A stretch of DNA of 64,000 nucleotides from Caulifigura coniformis (GTDB taxonomy: Bacteria; Planctomycetota; Planctomycetia; Planctomycetales; Planctomycetaceae), in assembly GCF_007745175.1 (NCBI RefSeq), contig NZ_CP036271.1, forward strand, positions 4,724,314 to 4,788,313. The letters run 5' to 3'. Under the pieces are notes generated by a model. The model searched no databases. It was not told the DNA's origin and worked only from the letters and a program-made list of their open reading frames with translations. The translations under genes and the position numbers were made by a program. Of the stretch, positions 43,085-53,331 are shown piece by piece (position 1 is the stretch's first letter; the number at the start of each line of letters is the position of its first letter).

Positions 43085-44133
43085 TCTTCATCCCGGGTCA
43101 GCGCGACGATGCGGTCCGCGGCTTGCCGCGTCGTCCCATTGCCGCCGATATCGGGCGTCAGTCCCTCGCCTCGACGAAGGAATTTCTCGACGCCGTTTCG
43201 AACGCGCCGGGCGGCGACCTCCTCGCCGAGCTTGTCGAGCATCATGGCCCCGGAGAGGACAAGCGCCAGCGGGTTTGCGATGCCGCGTCCCGCGATATCG
43301 GGCGCAGCGCCGTGGCAGGCCTCGAACAGACTGATCTCGTTGCCGAAGTTTCCTCCCGGCCCGACGCCCAGGCCTCCGGCAATTGCTGCAGCAAGGTCGG
43401 AAAGGATGTCGCCGTACTGGTTCGGCGCCACGATGACGTCGAAACGCGCAGGATTGAGGACCATCAGCGCAGCAGCCGCATCGATCATCTGATCTTCGGC
43501 CTTGATGTCCGGAAACTCGCTGGCGACGTCGTAAAAGGAGCGCAGGAACAGTCCGTCCGTTCGTCCCAGAACGTTCGCCTTGTGAACCGCACAGACGCGT
43601 TTCCTCGAATCGCGCCGGGCGAGTTCGAAGGCGAACCGGGCGATCCGCTCGCTGGCCGCGCGAGTCGTCACAAGCGTGGCTTCGGCCGAATGGTCGGGCT
43701 CGATCTCGATTTCCCGGCCGACGTAAATGCCTTCGGAAACCTCGCGGACGATGACCAGGTCGATGGTGAGGTCGGCATAGCGGCCGCGAATTCCGGCGAA
43801 CGAGCGGACCGGGCGCACATTGGCGAACGCGGCACAGACGCCGCGAAGTGCGGCGTTCGCCGTCGCGTAGCGAGCGCCGCCGTTGAGGACGACGGGCTGT
43901 CCACCGCGATCGACCAACAGCGGCCCTTTGATTCCGATCCGGTTGCGATGCAGGCTGTTGACCGTCTCGTCCGGAACCGGATGTCCGAAACGGGATTGCC
44001 CGCCGAAACCGGCCTGGCATTCTTCGAACCGGAGCTGCGCGCCGCTGGCCTCGAGGACGCGGACGGTGGCGTCGACGATCTCCGGACCGATCCCGTCACC
44101 AGGAATCAGCGTGACGCGATGGGTGGATCTCAT
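43081..44133 (-). CDS. Isocitrate/isopropylmalate/tartrate dehydrogenase family enzyme
   Basis: A 350-residue decarboxylating hydroxy-acid dehydrogenase: VTLIPGDGIGPEIVDATVRV at the N-terminus, a substrate loop SFAGIRGRYADLTIDLVIVR, KANVLGRTDGLFLRSF near 190 and the family signature NQYGDILSDLAAAIAGGLGV near 242, then GTTRQAADRIVAL. Members oxidise (2R,3S)-hydroxy acids with NAD(P) and divalent metal; tartrate- or tetronate-type substrates fit the neighbourhood better than leucine synthesis, because no leu genes are nearby. It overlaps the TIM-barrel gene upstream (ATGA). Confidence 0.88.
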   Translation of the reverse strand: MRSTHRVTLIPGDGIGPEIVDATVRVLEASGAQLRFEECQAGFGGQSRFGHPVPDETVNSLHRNRIGIKGPLLVDRGGQPVVLNGGARYATANAALRGVCAAFANVRPVRSFAGIRGRYADLTIDLVIVREVSEGIYVGREIEIEPDHSAEATLVTTRAASERIARFAFELARRDSRKRVCAVHKANVLGRTDGLFLRSFYDVASEFPDIKAEDQMIDAAAALMVLNPARFDVIVAPNQYGDILSDLAAAIAGGLGVGPGGNFGNEISLFEACHGAAPDIAGRGIANPLALVLSGAMMLDKLGEEVAARRVRNGVEKFLRRGEGLTPDIGGNGTTRQAADRIVALTRDEE

Positions 44134-44957
44134 GTCAAAGCTCGCGTTGGAAACATCTCTCGGTATGCGCTCATCGCCATGCTGGCGGTCGTCTCTGGAA
44201 CCGGTCCCTGGGCAAGCTCCAACGACATCCAGCCGTCATAGCCGATTGCGGCCAGCGACTGACGAAACTGATTGAACGGAAACATGCCCCGGCCGGGGAC
44301 GCCTCGATGATTGTCTGCAAGCTGGACGTAACGAACGCGGCCCTTCCCGGCCCGGCAGGCGTCGTCGATTCCGGCTTCTTCGATATTCATGTGGAAGGTG
44401 TCGAGAGACAGCCCGACCGCGTCACCGCCGATCGCGTCCAGTAGCGGCATCGTCTCGGCGACGGTCCGGAAGAAACTGCTTTGAAAGCGGTTCTGTGGTT
44501 CGATACAGATTGTGACGCCGCGCCGCCTCGCGCCGTCGGCCAGCCTGCTCAAGGAGTCCGCGAATCGGCCTTTGGCCGTGTCGACCTGCGACGGCTCGCA
44601 CCGGCCACGGAATGCGCCGATCGTGAGCATCGACGCTCCGACGATGCGGCAGAACTCCAGGCAGGCCTCGGCCGATTTCACCGCCGCGCGACGGGCCGTT
44701 TCGTCCTCGGCGGACAGCGACAGCCCGTGGCTCATCGCGACCAGGCCGGTGCCGATCGCCGCAATGGAAATCCGGGACAGTTCGGCGAGGCGGCGGACGT
44801 TGTCTGCGTCGGCCGGCGTCAAGAGTTCCGGCATCAACTCGACGCCGTCATAGCCCATGTCCGCCAGGCGTGGCAGCCCTTCGTTCAACGGGGCCGCCCA
44901 GGCAAGAACCTTGTGAGCGGCGGGGCCGGGAGGCGTGAGGGTGTAGGCGATTTTCAT
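44130..44957 (-). CDS. Xylose-isomerase-like TIM-barrel sugar isomerase/epimerase
   Basis: A 275-residue protein starting MKIAYTLTPPGPAAHKVLAW. It has GYDGVELMPELLTPADADNV, ISIAAIGTGLV, MLTIGAFRG, ICIEPQNRFQSSF (Glu metal ligand), VGLSLDTFHMNIEE (Asp-His), VRYVQLADNHRGVPG and WMSLELAQGP (Glu). This is the ordered metal-ligand set of the AP-endonuclease-2/xylose isomerase family. Relatives include hydroxypyruvate isomerase, 2-oxo-tetronate isomerase and 3-oxo-isoapionate decarboxylase, all plausible beside the OtnK/OtnC-like genes. Both ends show ATGA overlaps. Confidence 0.85.
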   Translation of the reverse strand: MKIAYTLTPPGPAAHKVLAWAAPLNEGLPRLADMGYDGVELMPELLTPADADNVRRLAELSRISIAAIGTGLVAMSHGLSLSAEDETARRAAVKSAEACLEFCRIVGASMLTIGAFRGRCEPSQVDTAKGRFADSLSRLADGARRRGVTICIEPQNRFQSSFFRTVAETMPLLDAIGGDAVGLSLDTFHMNIEEAGIDDACRAGKGRVRYVQLADNHRGVPGRGMFPFNQFRQSLAAIGYDGWMSLELAQGPVPETTASMAMSAYREMFPTRALT

Positions 44958-45613
44958 GTGGCGGCCGCCCCGAGAATCGAACGGATCCGAGTGGCCGCGA
45001 AGGGAACGGCGGTGAACACGCTGCGGCATTCCTCGTTCGTCAGCAGATCGACAGCCGGACTGAGCGAAAGCTGAACGACAACCACATGATCGACCCGGGA
45101 TCGCAACTCTTGAATCTGCGCGGCTAGCGTCCTGCGTCCGGCGTCGGTGTCGCAGGAGTCGCGGGGGACCAGCAGCGTCTCCGCCACGTCGGCGTCGACG
45201 TTGATCGCCCGGGCGCGGCGGAGGACTTCCTCGGCCGTGAGCTGGACGGCCGTCTCGATGGAACCGACGAAGCCGAGCCGACCTCCGGTCCGCGCGGCGT
45301 GATCGATCATCGGCTCGTCGATCCCCAGCAGCGGGGGCTTGGTGTGCTGCCGCAGGGCATCGAGGAAGCGCGTGTACATCGAGCAGGTCGTCAGCACCAC
45401 GGCCGGCCGCAGCGACGTCGCTTCCTGGAGGGCACGGCGAAAGATGGATGGACCTGCCGCGTCGTCACCGGCCGCAAGAAGCTGCTCGTCGATCAGATGA
45501 TGGACCGCGACCGGGCCGACGGTTTTCAAAAGCATCTCGGTGGGGTCGATGGCCCGGGGCGTCGCATGCACACAGGCGACGAGCGGCGCCTCCGAATTCC
45601 TGCCTGCGGTCAT
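44954..45613 (-). CDS. Asp/Glu/hydantoin-racemase-family protein
   Basis: A 219-residue protein. VVLTTCSMYTRFLDAL near 72 holds a Cys at the usual first catalytic position, then LLGIDEPMIDHAARTGGRLG and FVGSIETAVQLTAEEVLRRA. Near 175 the strand reads VVVVQLSLSPAV, where many racemases have the second Cys, so a two-base racemase mechanism is doubtful. It could be a decarboxylase- or isomerase-like member. Embedded by ATGA overlaps between the oxidoreductase and TIM-barrel genes, it is part of the same pathway. Confidence 0.75.
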   Translation of the reverse strand: MTAGRNSEAPLVACVHATPRAIDPTEMLLKTVGPVAVHHLIDEQLLAAGDDAAGPSIFRRALQEATSLRPAVVLTTCSMYTRFLDALRQHTKPPLLGIDEPMIDHAARTGGRLGFVGSIETAVQLTAEEVLRRARAINVDADVAETLLVPRDSCDTDAGRRTLAAQIQELRSRVDHVVVVQLSLSPAVDLLTNEECRSVFTAVPFAATRIRSILGAAAT

Positions 45614-46638
45614 AAAGTCACCCGACTTCCCGATGCCGCGGATTCATAGGCGGCGAAGACGACGGCCAGCGTTTCGAGATTGTCATTGCCTGCGGTTTCA
45701 AACGGCTCGCCGGTGTGCAGGCCATCGGCAAAATGCTGGAGGCAGGCCCGGCAGCTATCGCCCAGGTAGCCTTCCGCGGGCCACTCGGTCCGCAGTTCCC
45801 GGACATCGCCGTCGATGGATCGCAGGAGGATGGCGCCGTCGGTTCGAAGTTCCAGGCTCCCGGCCTCGCCTTCGACGACCAGGTGTTCCGACGTTTGACT
45901 CTGCTGGGCTGGACCGTGGCGGTGCGCGTCGATGGTCACGGTGACGTTGGCGGCTGTGGTCAGCGTCAGCAGGCAGAAGTCTTCGCCGGCGATTTTCGGG
46001 TTCAACTGCCGATGAAGACATTGGACCGAGGTAATTCGTCCGCAGAGGAACCGGACGACGTCGATGAGGTGAATGACCGACTCGTAAATGAGCAGCCTCG
46101 GCATGTCGCGAAAATACGGCTGCCGCTGGAAGGGGGCGTGCCCCCGGCCGTCGGACCTGCGGCTGACGAACCGGGCATGGAAGGGCTGGCCGATTTCGCC
46201 CGCAGTGATCATCTGGCGGACCTTCCGATACCAGGGCTGCCAGCGCCAGATTTCAGTGACCATCAATCGCACTCCAGCATCGTTGCACCGACGAACCAGC
46301 GTCTGTGCTTCCTCCAGCGAAGGGGCCAGCGGCTTCTGGCAGAGAACGTGGAGCTTTCGATCAATCGCGAATTCGATCAGTTCGCGATGCGATTCCGGAC
46401 GCGTGACGACATCGATGAAATCGGGACGGACCTGATCGACCAGTTCTTCGACAGCAGCGCCGAATCGCGGCACGGTGAACCGTTCCGCGGCGCTTCGGGC
46501 GGCCGTCAGGTTGCGATCACAAACGGCTTCGATGCGGGCGCCGCGAACACGGCGCCACGAATCGAGCTGGATGGGACCGAAATGTCCGGCCCCGATGGCA
46601 ATGCCGACGAGTTCGCGTTGCACGGGCCGCTCAGTCAT
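45610..46638 (-). CDS. Gfo/Idh/MocA-family oxidoreductase
   Basis: A 342-residue protein starting MTERPVQRELVGIAIGAGHF. The N-terminal Rossmann fold has the G-x-G-x-F motif, IEAVCDRNLTAARSAAERF and VTRPESHRELIEFAID. The catalytic-region Lys is in VLCQKPLAPSLEEAQTLV, where EKP is the more common form. The C-terminal alpha/beta domain follows. It is likely NAD(P)-dependent sugar or lactone dehydrogenase. The Met chosen follows the glycosidase-like gene by 56 bp; a longer reading to 46890 would overlap it with an arginine-rich tail. Confidence 0.86.
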   Translation of the reverse strand: MTERPVQRELVGIAIGAGHFGPIQLDSWRRVRGARIEAVCDRNLTAARSAAERFTVPRFGAAVEELVDQVRPDFIDVVTRPESHRELIEFAIDRKLHVLCQKPLAPSLEEAQTLVRRCNDAGVRLMVTEIWRWQPWYRKVRQMITAGEIGQPFHARFVSRRSDGRGHAPFQRQPYFRDMPRLLIYESVIHLIDVVRFLCGRITSVQCLHRQLNPKIAGEDFCLLTLTTAANVTVTIDAHRHGPAQQSQTSEHLVVEGEAGSLELRTDGAILLRSIDGDVRELRTEWPAEGYLGDSCRACLQHFADGLHTGEPFETAGNDNLETLAVVFAAYESAASGSRVTL

Positions 46639-46694
46639 GGACGTGTCATCAGTCACGAGATTCTCGCGAAGCGCCCGATCGCCGGTCGTCGAAT

Positions 46695-49313
46695 TCAAGG
46701 GGCCACTCGGGTCAGTTCCAGCAGCCAATCGTCGCCGTCGGTGGGTGATGCCAGGTTGACGCCGTCCGACGCCGGGCCGGCCCGGCGTCGTTCTTTCGGA
46801 TTGCTGCCATCGACCCACACCGCTTCGTAGGGACCGCCTTCGAGTTTCACGTGGACCGACCCCGGTGAGTCGATATAGACCAGATAACACCGACCCGGTT
46901 CAGCGAGGCAGTATCCGCGGTCGACCAGGTCCTGCCTGGGCGAGAGTCGGTGGAAAGGGATCGACTCGAGGTAGTCCCACGGGGCACGGATTGCGTCATG
47001 TCGGGGCTGGTCACGGCTGGACAGGTCCAGCGTTCCGGAAAACCCGTCCGATGATTTTCCTCCGCCATTGTCGGCAAACACCAGCGCCGCCGCGGACATG
47101 TTGATGACCCACGCGTTCTTCCGCAGATCGTCGTTCGTGTAGTCACGCCCGATGCGGCCGATGTGGTTGATGTTCCCCGACCACAATGTCTCCTGTGCGA
47201 GCAGCGGCTTCTGTGGGTGCCGCCAGCCCAGGAGATCCCGACTCAGCAACTCCCGATCGATTGTCTTCGGACCCTGCACGATGCCGTAGGTCGTCCAGTC
47301 GGCGTCACGATACGTATCGCGGCCCGTCTTGTTGTGCACCGACAAGAGGCGGTCGTAGGGATCGAGTCGATCGATCAGTTCGCCCAACCGGCGAACATCC
47401 GTCTCCGACATCCAGTTGCCCGCCGCGGGTTCCGGCCCGGCGACGTTCCACATCAGGTTCGGATACGTGCCGAAGCGGGCGATTGTGTAGCGGATGTAGA
47501 GCTGTTGATCGCGGGGGTCGCGCGGGTAGTCGGAGTTCTGTCCGAAAAACCCGGCGAACGGAAAGACGATCATCCGCCGGCGCGCAAGGTCGTCGAGAAT
47601 CGCCTCCGTCCTGCGGTATTCGGCCGCGTTGAGAGGCCACAGGTCGGGAGTCCGCCAGCCCGCGCCGCGCTTCGGCTCCTGGCGGTTCACGAAATGGCTG
47701 GCGATGGAGAGCAGGTTGTAGCCCTGCCCCTGCGCCCAATCGAGGAAGGCGCGTCTCTCGCGGTCCGGCCAGTTCTCCGCAAAGAAACGGTCGCCCACAT
47801 GGAACCCGCGGACAAGGCCATGTCCGTTGCCACGGTACCCGAACCAGATCGGGTTCGTTTCGTCGCGATCAACAGGTCCGGGTGAGTCCGAGGGGATGCA
47901 CTGGAACGTTCCTGCAGCGCTGCGCGACCCATCGGAAAACGCCGCCGAGTACCGCCATTCGCCAACCTGATCCATCAAGACTCGGAACCTCCAGGTGAAT
48001 TCCCCGTCGTAGAAGCCGTCGAGCTTCAGCTCTTTGCCATCCGGGCGGGTGGCCGTGACTTCCAGCGAAACGTCGCGATACGGATCGGAACAGGGCGTTC
48101 GATTCTCGAGGGCCGCTTCGAACCGCCCCCAGAGTGGTGCCCGGGCGCTGACGACCTCGGCCTCGGCCCGGGCCGCGCGTCGTTTGCCGCCGGATTCCTC
48201 ATCGGCGACGGGCGCGTCGTCCCGGAACTCGAGCGCCGGATCGACCTTCGAGAAACAGAGATCGAACTCGCCGACGGCGCCGGCGCTATCGTCGGTGATG
48301 GCGACTCCGTCACCCTCTTCCCAGGCGGCATACACAAACTTGCCGTCCTTCGTGCGGGCGAGGTCCACAAAGCCGATCGACTTGCCGGAGACGCTGGGGA
48401 GGACCTTCCGGCCGATCCATTTGCCTCCCACTCCCACGTTGATGTCGCCGCCGAAACCGCTCACAAACACGTTGCCGCTGGCGTCGGCGGTGACGATCGG
48501 GAGTTCCCGGCCTTCCGCCTCGATCGCCCGGCCGAGCGGCTCCCAGCGCAGGTCGGCATCCCGCCAACGGAACGCATTTCCCAGGCCGGTGACCACGTAC
48601 GTCCGTCGGTCGCCGCCGAGGGCCCCGCTCGGAGCTTCTGCGTCATCGTTGTTCACGCCTCCGCCCTTCCACGTCCGTCCCCCGTCGGTCGACACACGAA
48701 ACGAGCAGCGGTCGGGGGCGGCATGGCGATACACCACGAACAGCGAATCATCGCGGCCGACGAAGACGTGGCCGTAAACGTGGTCGTTCCGGCCAATGGG
48801 CAGGCCGTCGGCGATGTCCGGATCGGGCAACGGTTCGAACGAGGTCGAACCGGCGCTTCGCACGAAAAGGCCGATATGACCTCCCTGATGCCCGCGCCGG
48901 CGAATCACGTAGACATTGTCCTTCGAGTCGATCGCCATGGCGGTATCGCGAACGATTTCCATCGGGGTCGCGATCCATTTCGTTCCGTCACGCCAGGCAT
49001 ATCCGGAGCCGACCAGGACATGCGGCCTGTTCCGGGAATCTGTGACGACTTCCGGATCGCTTCGATGGGCCAGGCCGGCCTTCAATCCCGTGTTCTGTTC
49101 TTCGGACCACTTCCCGGTGGGGACCGCTCGTTCGCGGTGAAAGAGCATTCCGTCCCGCACGTAGACGAGGTGCACGCCGCCTCGGGAATCCACCGTGAGA
49201 TCCGGCAGGCCGCCCCGGGCGACGCTTTCGGCGGCAACGGCCGCCGTTGATTGTGCCACGAGCAGCACGGCAGCCAGGATGATGCGCGGTCTGGCGATCA
49301 CGAGCTTCTCCAT
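46695..49313 (-). CDS. Secreted protein: BNR-like propeller, DUF5060 and glycosidase-like TIM barrel
   Basis: An 872-residue protein starting MEKLVIARPRIILAAVLLVA, a Sec signal peptide. Residues about 30-370 have short repeats with G-x-x-x-W and D-S-x-x-N-V-Y-V strands typical of sialidase-type propellers. About 380-490 (WGRFEAALENR, FTWRFRVLMDQVGEWRYSAA) is DUF5060-like, and 490-780 resembles the DUF4038 apiosidase-like barrel (RAFLDWAQGQGYNLLSIASH, MIVFPFAGFFGQNSDYP, PNLMWNVAGPEP). A C-terminal beta domain follows. It probably cleaves an extracellular glycan whose sugars feed the downstream enzymes. Specificity is not proven. Confidence 0.8.
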   Translation of the reverse strand: MEKLVIARPRIILAAVLLVAQSTAAVAAESVARGGLPDLTVDSRGGVHLVYVRDGMLFHRERAVPTGKWSEEQNTGLKAGLAHRSDPEVVTDSRNRPHVLVGSGYAWRDGTKWIATPMEIVRDTAMAIDSKDNVYVIRRRGHQGGHIGLFVRSAGSTSFEPLPDPDIADGLPIGRNDHVYGHVFVGRDDSLFVVYRHAAPDRCSFRVSTDGGRTWKGGGVNNDDAEAPSGALGGDRRTYVVTGLGNAFRWRDADLRWEPLGRAIEAEGRELPIVTADASGNVFVSGFGGDINVGVGGKWIGRKVLPSVSGKSIGFVDLARTKDGKFVYAAWEEGDGVAITDDSAGAVGEFDLCFSKVDPALEFRDDAPVADEESGGKRRAARAEAEVVSARAPLWGRFEAALENRTPCSDPYRDVSLEVTATRPDGKELKLDGFYDGEFTWRFRVLMDQVGEWRYSAAFSDGSRSAAGTFQCIPSDSPGPVDRDETNPIWFGYRGNGHGLVRGFHVGDRFFAENWPDRERRAFLDWAQGQGYNLLSIASHFVNRQEPKRGAGWRTPDLWPLNAAEYRRTEAILDDLARRRMIVFPFAGFFGQNSDYPRDPRDQQLYIRYTIARFGTYPNLMWNVAGPEPAAGNWMSETDVRRLGELIDRLDPYDRLLSVHNKTGRDTYRDADWTTYGIVQGPKTIDRELLSRDLLGWRHPQKPLLAQETLWSGNINHIGRIGRDYTNDDLRKNAWVINMSAAALVFADNGGGKSSDGFSGTLDLSSRDQPRHDAIRAPWDYLESIPFHRLSPRQDLVDRGYCLAEPGRCYLVYIDSPGSVHVKLEGGPYEAVWVDGSNPKERRRAGPASDGVNLASPTDGDDWLLELTRVAP

Positions 49314-49359
49314 GGGAAGGGACACTCCACAAAATGTCGAACGGAAAGTCACTGCGTCG

Positions 49360-49797
49360 TCAGTTGCGTGGCTGAACCACGGGGCCGCCCGAATTCAGAT
49401 CAAAGTCGATCGAGTTGTGGCCGGATTTCACACTCGCAGTCAGCTCGGTCTTGACGTTGTATCGGGCCGGAACGCGTTCCTTGGAGCGGCGTCCCTCCTG
49501 ATCCTCCGCGGTCGACACCCGAACCTTGTGGTCTCCGACCGTGGCGCCCATCGCGTGCCTCGAGAACCGCAGCTCGTACTGTCCGTCCTCGTCCGCGTAA
49601 CCAATGGACGGGGAGCCGTTGAGCGGCTCGAAGATGACCGACGCTCCGGAGAGCGGCTTGCCGTCGAGCTGGATCACGCCCTCAACCGCCCCGAGCCCTT
49701 CACCAGTGTTTGAGCAGCCGGCGACGACGAGCGGAAACAGCAGAACACGAAGAGTCCGGGAGAACCTGGATCGAACGCCAGTCAGGTTGCGATTCAT
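49360..49797 (-). CDS. Lipoprotein with transthyretin/carboxypeptidase-regulatory-like domain
   Basis: A 145-residue protein with a basic N-terminus, a hydrophobic core VLLFPLVVAGC and lipobox Cys at about 28. The mature part is GLGAVEGVIQLDGKPLSGAS then DEDGQYELRFS and GATVGDHKVRV, the beta-sandwich layout of small planctomycete lipoproteins usually encoded next to DUF1559 proteins. It is probably anchored to the outer leaflet; function unknown. It lies between the DUF1559 gene and the glycosidase-like gene on the same strand. Confidence 0.82.
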   Translation of the reverse strand: MNRNLTGVRSRFSRTLRVLLFPLVVAGCSNTGEGLGAVEGVIQLDGKPLSGASVIFEPLNGSPSIGYADEDGQYELRFSRHAMGATVGDHKVRVSTAEDQEGRRSKERVPARYNVKTELTASVKSGHNSIDFDLNSGGPVVQPRN

Positions 49798-49956
49798 GAA
49801 ATCTCCATGTCGCTGAATGAACTCTGTCCAGGCGCCGATTCCAAGTCCACATCGAGCGGCGCTGTTCGGTCGGCCCGGTTCAGCTTCTGGTCCAAGAGCT
49901 TTGGATTCGGCCGGAGCAACGAAGACGTCCGTGATCCGCTCGCGGGTGCCGGCCGG

Positions 49957-50994
<1,038 letters not shown>

Positions 50995-51221
50995 GATGTC
51001 CTCCGACAAAAGAATGGGACAGGCACGTTCGAAGCGTTGACCAATTGTTAACAACTGGACGCTTAGTCATAAATTAAAGAAGTGCGAACTGACTTTCGAA
51101 ATCTGTGAAAGTCGAATCCGGTCGCTACGGGTCCGATGAAGTTCGCATTCAAAGATGTCTGCTGACTCGCGACCCACCGCGCGAATCGAACGGACCGCTC
51201 GTCGAGTTGTTCACTCTGGGA

Positions 51222-51887
51222 CTAACGGTCTTTTGAGAATGGCGAAGACGACGACTGCTGCCCGAAACGTCGTCGAAGTTCGTCGCAGGCTTGCAGCGAC
51301 AGGGGACTGAAATCGCGATCGCGGAGCGTGAGATAGATCCGAGCGGTCTCTTCGAGTTCCTCCGCCGCGTACACGGCGTCATCGAGGTCGACGCCGCTCA
51401 CGACCGGGCCATGATTCGACAGCAGTATCGCCCGATGTTGCCTGGCGGCCTCGCCGACCGACTCGGCCAGCAGCGCGTCGCCAGGGGGATGAAATGCAGT
51501 GAGCGGCAGCCGGCCGATTCGCATCACGAAATAGGCCGTCAGCGGCGGCAGCGCATCGTCCAGGTTGAGGCCGGCCAGGCACGAGACTGCGACGGCCGCC
51601 GAAGAATGCAGATGCACGACCGCCCGGTCGCCGGGGCGCGAACGATAGACCGCCAGGTGCATCGGCAGCTCCTTCGACGGACGGTCACCGTCGAGATGAT
51701 TCCCGTCTCGATCGACGAGCGAAAGTCGCTCCGGGTCAAGTCGCCCGAAGCACGAATTGGTGGGAGTCACCAGTACGCCCCGGTCGACGAGCACGCTGAT
51801 GTTGCCGGAACTGCCACAGGTATAGCCTCGATCGTGCAGCGACTTGGCATGCAGACAGATCCTCTCCCGTGTCTCGACCTCGTTCAC
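51222..51887 (-). CDS. otnC: OtnC-like class II aldolase family decarboxylase
   Basis: A 221-residue single-domain class II aldolase: SSGNISVLVDRGVLVTPTNS, SKELPMHLAVYRSRPGDRAV, VHLHSSAAVAVSCLAG (metal His pair) and LLSNHGPVVSGVDLDDAV (third His). Length and the H-L-H-S motif match OtnC, 3-oxo-tetronate 4-phosphate decarboxylase, which forms dihydroxyacetone phosphate and CO2. The gene overlaps the OtnK-like kinase gene by ATGA, the usual otnK-otnC pairing. Substrate could be the tetronate intermediate or a branched relative. Confidence 0.85.
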   Translation of the reverse strand: MNEVETRERICLHAKSLHDRGYTCGSSGNISVLVDRGVLVTPTNSCFGRLDPERLSLVDRDGNHLDGDRPSKELPMHLAVYRSRPGDRAVVHLHSSAAVAVSCLAGLNLDDALPPLTAYFVMRIGRLPLTAFHPPGDALLAESVGEAARQHRAILLSNHGPVVSGVDLDDAVYAAEELEETARIYLTLRDRDFSPLSLQACDELRRRFGQQSSSSPFSKDR

Positions 51888-53152
51888 GGCAGCATCTCCA
51901 GGGCTTTGCGGAAAAAGTCATCCGATCCAAAATTGCCGGACTTCAGCGCCAGGGCCAGCGTGGGCTGGCACGTCGTTTCCGTCCAGGGGATACCGGGATC
52001 GATCTGGGGACCGACTCGCAGCATCTTCGGACCCAGTGCCTGCACGACCGAACCGGATGTCTCGCCGCCGGCCACGATCAGTCGCCGCACGCCCGCGTCG
52101 ATGAGTCCGACCGCAATCAATCCCATCGTCTTCTCAATCATTCCGGAACGACTCTGATCGACGCCGCTGCCGTCGGCGCCGGAATGAATCAGGATCGGCC
52201 CGTTCGCCAGGCGAGGCCTGGCCCATTCAAGCGCCAATACGCTCGCGAGTTCGGGGGTCGCTGCACTCAGGTTCAGGGCATGGCTCGGAGAGGTGCGATT
52301 CCAGTCCGAAATCTGTCGGGCGGTCGCGTTTGAACAACTGCCGGCGAGGATCGCGGCGTGCCCTTTGGCCTTTGGAAGGTCCGGCACGGCGACTTGGGTC
52401 TCCAGAAGACCCAGATCGCGGTAGGCCCGGGGGAGCGCGTTCACCGCACCTGCTCCGCCGCTCATCAATGGCATCCCGGCGCAGGCGTCCGCAATGAACG
52501 CCAGATGGACGTCGTTGAGGGCATCGATCACGGCGAAGGGTGCCTCGCTCAATGCCCGGAGTGCGGATTGGATGGCCGCCGGACCTTGCACGACGACGTC
52601 ATGTGAAATCAGACCGACTGGTCGTGCTGTCTGACGCGACAGCACCCGGACCAGGTCGGCGTCGGTCATGGGATTGAGGGGATGCCGTTCCATGCCCGAT
52701 TCATGGAGCAACCGCCCGTGGACGAACAGGTGGCCCTGGTAGACGGTCCTTCCCACGGCCGGAGTGGCTGGGCAAACGATCGACTGCCTCGCGTCGAGCG
52801 CGTGAACCAACGCATCCAGAACGGGACCGATGTTTCCCCGGTCGGTCGAATCGAACGTGGAGCAATATTTGAAGTAGAACCGCCGAATCCCCGCGCGTTG
52901 CAGGGGTCGAAGGGCCTGCAGCGATCGGGCGATGGCGAGATCGGCCGCGATCGAGCGGGTTTTGAGCCCGATGACCAGGGCGTCGCAGTCTCGGGGGACC
53001 TCGACCGGGTCGGGAACCTCAAAGCAGATCGCAACCCGCATGCCGGCGGCAGCGAGCCCTCCGGCGACGTCGGAGGCCCCGGTGAAGTCATCGGCGATGC
53101 AGCCGAGCAACGGCGTGCGAGGCCGGCCAGGGTGTGGACTGTCGGTCGTCAT
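51884..53152 (-). CDS. otnK: OtnK-like four-carbon acid sugar kinase (DUF1537)
   Basis: A 422-residue DUF1537 kinase. The N-terminal half has LLGCIADDFTGASDVAGGLA, ALVIGLKTRSIAADLA and FYFKYCSTFDSTDRGNIGPV; the C-terminal ATP-binding half has GLIAVGLIDAGVRRLIVAGG, ETSGSVVQALG and LKSGNFGSDDFF. OtnK phosphorylates 3-oxo-tetronate (or a related 3-oxo acid sugar) at O4. Its gene is first of the minus-strand cluster and faces the LysR regulator across 179 bp. Confidence 0.9.
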   Translation of the reverse strand: MTTDSPHPGRPRTPLLGCIADDFTGASDVAGGLAAAGMRVAICFEVPDPVEVPRDCDALVIGLKTRSIAADLAIARSLQALRPLQRAGIRRFYFKYCSTFDSTDRGNIGPVLDALVHALDARQSIVCPATPAVGRTVYQGHLFVHGRLLHESGMERHPLNPMTDADLVRVLSRQTARPVGLISHDVVVQGPAAIQSALRALSEAPFAVIDALNDVHLAFIADACAGMPLMSGGAGAVNALPRAYRDLGLLETQVAVPDLPKAKGHAAILAGSCSNATARQISDWNRTSPSHALNLSAATPELASVLALEWARPRLANGPILIHSGADGSGVDQSRSGMIEKTMGLIAVGLIDAGVRRLIVAGGETSGSVVQALGPKMLRVGPQIDPGIPWTETTCQPTLALALKSGNFGSDDFFRKALEMLP

Positions 53153-53185
53153 GCCGAAAGGATGGCGATCCTGAAGGGTTTGTTC

Positions 53186-53204
53186 GATTCGCCAAACGCG
53201 AATC
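53186..53204. promoter_or_regulatory. Candidate LysR operator (T-N11-A)
   Basis: The inverted repeat GATTCGC-CAAAC-GCGAATC (7-bp arms, 5-base spacer) lies between otnK and the divergent LysR gene. It contains a T-N11-A core, the LysR consensus, and a further CTGAA/TTCAG pair flanks it outside. It is placed to control otnK and autoregulate the regulator. Confidence 0.6.
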
Positions 53205-53331
53205 TTCAGCCAGGAATGGTTAAGTCTTTCCGCAAGCAGGATCTTGCGTGACGGCCCATGGCGTCCGTAGGCTGAGGGGGCTGCGGCGCAGCACCTGATC
53301 TGACCGAAAAGTCGTTCCGACCTGAGTGCCG

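Noticed and set aside
43081-44133. The dehydrogenase as leucine biosynthetic LeuB
   Set aside because: No other leu genes are adjacent and its neighbours are sugar-acid enzymes; assigned only to the family.
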